Positions 61,480 to 64,000 of a stretch of 64,000 nucleotides of DNA are shown in pieces. The stretch is taken from positions 6,469,922 through 6,533,921 of the forward strand of contig JAQFVV010000042.1 of NCBI GenBank assembly GCA_028023455.1, read 5' to 3'. Position 1 is the stretch's first letter, and the number at the start of each line of letters is the position of its first letter. This DNA is from Epiperipatus broadwayi (Eukaryota > Onychophora > Udeonychophora > Euonychophora > Peripatidae). Below the pieces are notes generated by a model. It was not told the origin of the DNA. It did not search any database and saw nothing but the letters and a program-made list of their open reading frames with translations. A program made the position numbers and the translations under genes.

Positions 61480-61490
61480 ATGATGATGAA

Positions 61491-62420
61491 ATAATGCAAG
61501 ATGAACATTAATAATCTGGAACACCCAGCCTTTTTCCAGAATAATGAACCATATTCCAGAAACAATTCAACTATACACTCTTACCATGTCATTATACACC
61601 AGTTGCTTTAAAATACCACAGGCTTCTGGAAATTTAAAACAAATATTGAATGTAAATATTACATTAATTTTTAATAATTTTAATTTAATATTTGTTCGGA
61701 ACTTATTTTTTATATTTAATACAATATCTTAATGTTTTTCTTTTATATTAGCTTTCTTATAGAAACATTTCTACTAGCTCTTTCGAACACACCATCTGTT
61801 CACAAATTCGCAGGATTAGCTTCTTCGACGTCCTTAGCGCTACAAGTGCGCTGCTTTCGTTTTTCAGATGATGTTTTGTTTTCTTTCTTTACTGACGTAA
61901 AAAGTATAAGCATGATGTAAAACAAAATACGAGTTTTCAATAGCGTAATCACGTGGCTTTCAGAAAATGTTTATTTTAAAAAAATCGTTTAAAATTTGGA
62001 TTTTTAGCAAATTTTTTAATCGACCATAGTATTTTATTTTTTTGTTTTTTTTTTTTGATAATTTTTGTACTTATCACGAAGCGATAAAAGACAAAAATAA
62101 TTTACGGGCTGCAAATGATATTTTCTCTGGTGCTATTCACAAAGAAGGCCTACAATAGATTTTCAACGTAATCCCGTAAGTAACATTTTTAAATTTTTTT
62201 CATAAAATTATATAAATATTTTTTTCATAAAATTATATTTTTTATTAATTTTAGTTTGTAATTAGTGTGTGTTAGTTATTTATGCTCATATAGAATTCAT
62301 ATCTAATGTAATTTTCTAACGTTCTATCTACATTATTATAAAAATAATGTTTTTCAAAAAGTATAATTTATTACGAAAATCATTAATTATGTTTATATAA
62401 TATGGTTTATAAGACATTTG
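61491..62420. other. interval without recognisable genes
   Basis: The ORFs at 61544-61732 and 61732-61920 have no family resemblance. 61780-61920 is somewhat richer in C and G, but I see no exon or element boundary. Confidence 0.4.
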
Positions 62421-62880
62421 TTATAAAACTAATAATCAAATGTATACAAACATTGCATACACATATATATAATCAAATTCTGATTCTTGTTTACGTTTTT
62501 CAAGTCTATAGCTAACAAATGATCTGTATGCAAATAAATTATATATATGTGGTACAATAAATATAACAAGATAGCATCACTTCTGTGCATAAAGAATATA
62601 AAGTTATAAAACTAATAATCAAATGTATACAAACATTGAATACACAAACATAATCACATTCTGATTCTTGTTTTTGTTTACTCTTGTTCATGCTTTGGTT
62701 TTGCTATATGTTTCATAACATTATTTTCAAGTCTATAGCTAACAAATACACTATATGCAAATAAATTATATCTATGTGGTACAATAAATATAATAAGATA
62801 GCATCACTTCTGTGCATAAAGAATATAAACATCACTGGTGTCCATAAAAAATATAAACATCACTGATGTACACAAAAAAA
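62421..62880 (+). repeat. tandem duplication followed by a 28-bp triplication
   Basis: Units start at 62421 and 62604 (TTATAAAACTAATAATCAAA). The second unit carries about 44 extra bases. Both end GATAGCATCACTTCTGTGCA with AAGAATATAA. Then ATAAA-AATATAAACATCACTG repeats with a 28-bp step to about 62880. Confidence 0.85.
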
Positions 62881-63560
62881 TATAAAATGAAGAGATGAAA
62901 CTCATTTTATCAGTGATATAGACAGTAGCCTACAATTTCTAGTTTTAGATGGATAAGAAGCCAATTGCTATGATGATTTCTTTTGTATCTTTTATTAGAA
63001 TGAATCTTTTTCTTTATAGACGCCTTTGACATTTAGAACATTTGGGGTACAAGATAAAAATGAAGTCATATCCGAATTCTTTTGGAGATTGTGAAGCTGT
63101 GGATTAACTCACGTAAGACATGTTATACATGTTTAGAAAGATAATTTTGTGAGGAATATAAAGAAATTATCACTGAAGATGTATTTTCAATTTTAGTTAA
63201 TGTTACTATTCAAATTATGAACAAACAATAAAATAATAATTATTTCGGATGTGAAAATTTCTTTTTTTCCTTATTTTTTAAATAGTTATCACTATTTATT
63301 TTATGTTTATTGTTTTCCTTAATGTTTCTAGTTTCTAGCAATGTAATTGTTTTTGCTCTACCATAATTAAAACTGAAGTTATTGTGAAAACTGTGTGTCA
63401 GGCCAGTATTTTAAAAAGTTCAATATGGCAGCTTGAAGCTGAAAGAGTATTGTCCTTCTTACATAGGAATGAGCACCTTTGCAGATTTGAAAGACAAAAG
63501 GGCAAATTTGATATTATATAGAAACGATTTATTGAATATCGGTTTCAAACAAAATAGCAT
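62881..63560. other. interval without recognisable genes
   Basis: AT-rich DNA with a slightly GC-richer stretch at 63395-63500; I see no supported gene. Confidence 0.4.
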
Positions 63561-63589
63561 CGATAGATTAGACAATTTTACAGTAAATT

Positions 63590-64000
63590 AAATAACAATG
63601 TAATTAAGCAGCAGAAAAATATAATATTGTTGCCATATATTGCAAATGCCCATAGAAAAATTTACTCAGTATTTAAGAGAGAATTTCAACTGTTTTCACA
63701 CACTCCCTAATACCAACAGAATTATCAACAATACAAAAGATATAGTAAGACCCAACAACATTTCTCAAGCCATCTATAATATTTCATGCCCAGAAAATAA
63801 TTGCATGGCATCATACTATGGAGAAACGAAAGCAACTCTCTCAAAAAGATTGTCCCAGCACAAATATTCTTACAAGGCCCAAGCAGACCCGACATGCAAC
63901 TCAAAATTCGCAATGCATCAGAAATCAGCTGGTCATGCATGTGAACCTGACAATCCAAGAATAGTTTGTAGGGAAAGAAATGATGTTAAAAGAAAGGTTA
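63590..64000 (+). pseudogene. Penelope-like element, GIY-YIG endonuclease region (runs off the window)
   Basis: One plus-strand frame reads ILLPYIANAHRKIYSVFKRE to about 63710. After a shift of frame it continues AIYNISCPENNC, YYGETKATLSKRLSQHK, SKFAMHQKSAGH and RERNDVKRKV to the window end. The Y-I-C...YYGET...L..R...H pattern with downstream H...GH is that of the GIY-YIG endonuclease at the C-terminus of Penelope-like elements, and LPYI-R-F resembles the segment between their RT and endonuclease. RT and N-terminal parts are not seen here. The frameshift near 63710 marks it as decayed. The minus-strand ORF at 63725-63958 is its shadow. Confidence 0.75.

Larger units (their letters stand above)
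55726..61490 (+). mobile_element. RTE-type LINE split by two later insertions
   Basis: Three pieces read as one RTE element on the plus strand: 55726-56058 (endonuclease end, FNTGSDHQLVR, and linker INDTLLKTATNIAGRKKQQ), 59543-59672 (linker, KIEYLKFCKMVRKRVENNIR) and 59777-61490 (rest of linker, RT, C-terminal tail, TGA-repeat 3' end). The first break is filled by a 3.48-kb element, the second by a SINE. The 5' part of the endonuclease is absent. RTE elements encode APE endonuclease plus RT in a single ORF and end in simple repeats, as here. Confidence 0.85.

Noticed and set aside
1-64000. CRISPR arrays, bacterial operons, prophage, replication origins
   Set aside because: Introns, polyA-tailed SINEs and LINEs show a eukaryotic nuclear genome. 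The tandem arrays found lack unique spacers between conserved repeats.

Overview
The window is strongly AT-rich eukaryotic DNA, most likely from a bilaterian invertebrate. Its one clearly recognisable protein, an epsin, reads closest to the arthropod liquid-facets type, but the species cannot be fixed from this sequence. Gene density is very low. Spliceosomal introns, tRNA-derived SINEs, several clades of non-LTR retrotransposons, a Penelope-like fragment and MITEs make up nearly everything that can be named.

1-17.85 kb (minus strand): an epsin gene. A coding exon at 17206-17703 holds the start codon and the complete ENTH domain, with 5' UTR up to 17847. It is spliced over about 16.5 kb to a 64-nt exon at 586-649. 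The intron carries a TA-flanked inverted-repeat element (4964-6115), a second inverted-repeat element full of tandem repeats (about 6155-8044), several local duplications, and a juxtaposed splice acceptor and donor at 16777/16778 that looks like a recursive splice site.

17.85-29 kb: a decayed LINE reverse transcriptase near 18.8 kb (minus), a higher-GC non-coding repeat-like block (about 21.1-24.1 kb), a 5'-truncated RTE copy (24.4-25.25 kb), then featureless AT-rich DNA. A possible terminal coding exon of an unidentified minus-strand gene lies at 29025-29097.

29-36.5 kb: a 2.15-kb LTR-like element (29886-32034), a truncated RTE copy, two SINEs, a compound direct/inverted repeat, and a cluster of phase-compatible candidate minus-strand exons (36368-36419, 35137-35275, 34873-34897). 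Beside these is a 153-codon frame broken by only two internal stops.

36.6-41 kb: a nearly full-length but broken two-ORF LINE (minus). Its ORF1 has a coiled coil plus an SGNH/GDSL esterase domain; its ORF2 is an endonuclease-RT.

41-55 kb: a higher-GC non-coding block (about 42.5-45.0 kb) with a SINE inserted, a recent 169-bp tandem duplication, a 276-bp unit between 26-bp direct repeats, and a long inverted repeat (52.8-53.8 kb) with a hAT MITE inserted.

55.7-61.5 kb: a nested composite. One RTE element is split by a 3.48-kb non-coding LTR-like element and again by a small SINE with a perfect 16-bp target duplication.

61.5-64 kb: a tandem duplication, then the GIY-YIG end of a Penelope-like element running off the window.

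Most of the layout is explained by successive retroelement insertion into introns and flanks of a few widely spaced genes. Coordinates of decayed elements are approximate.
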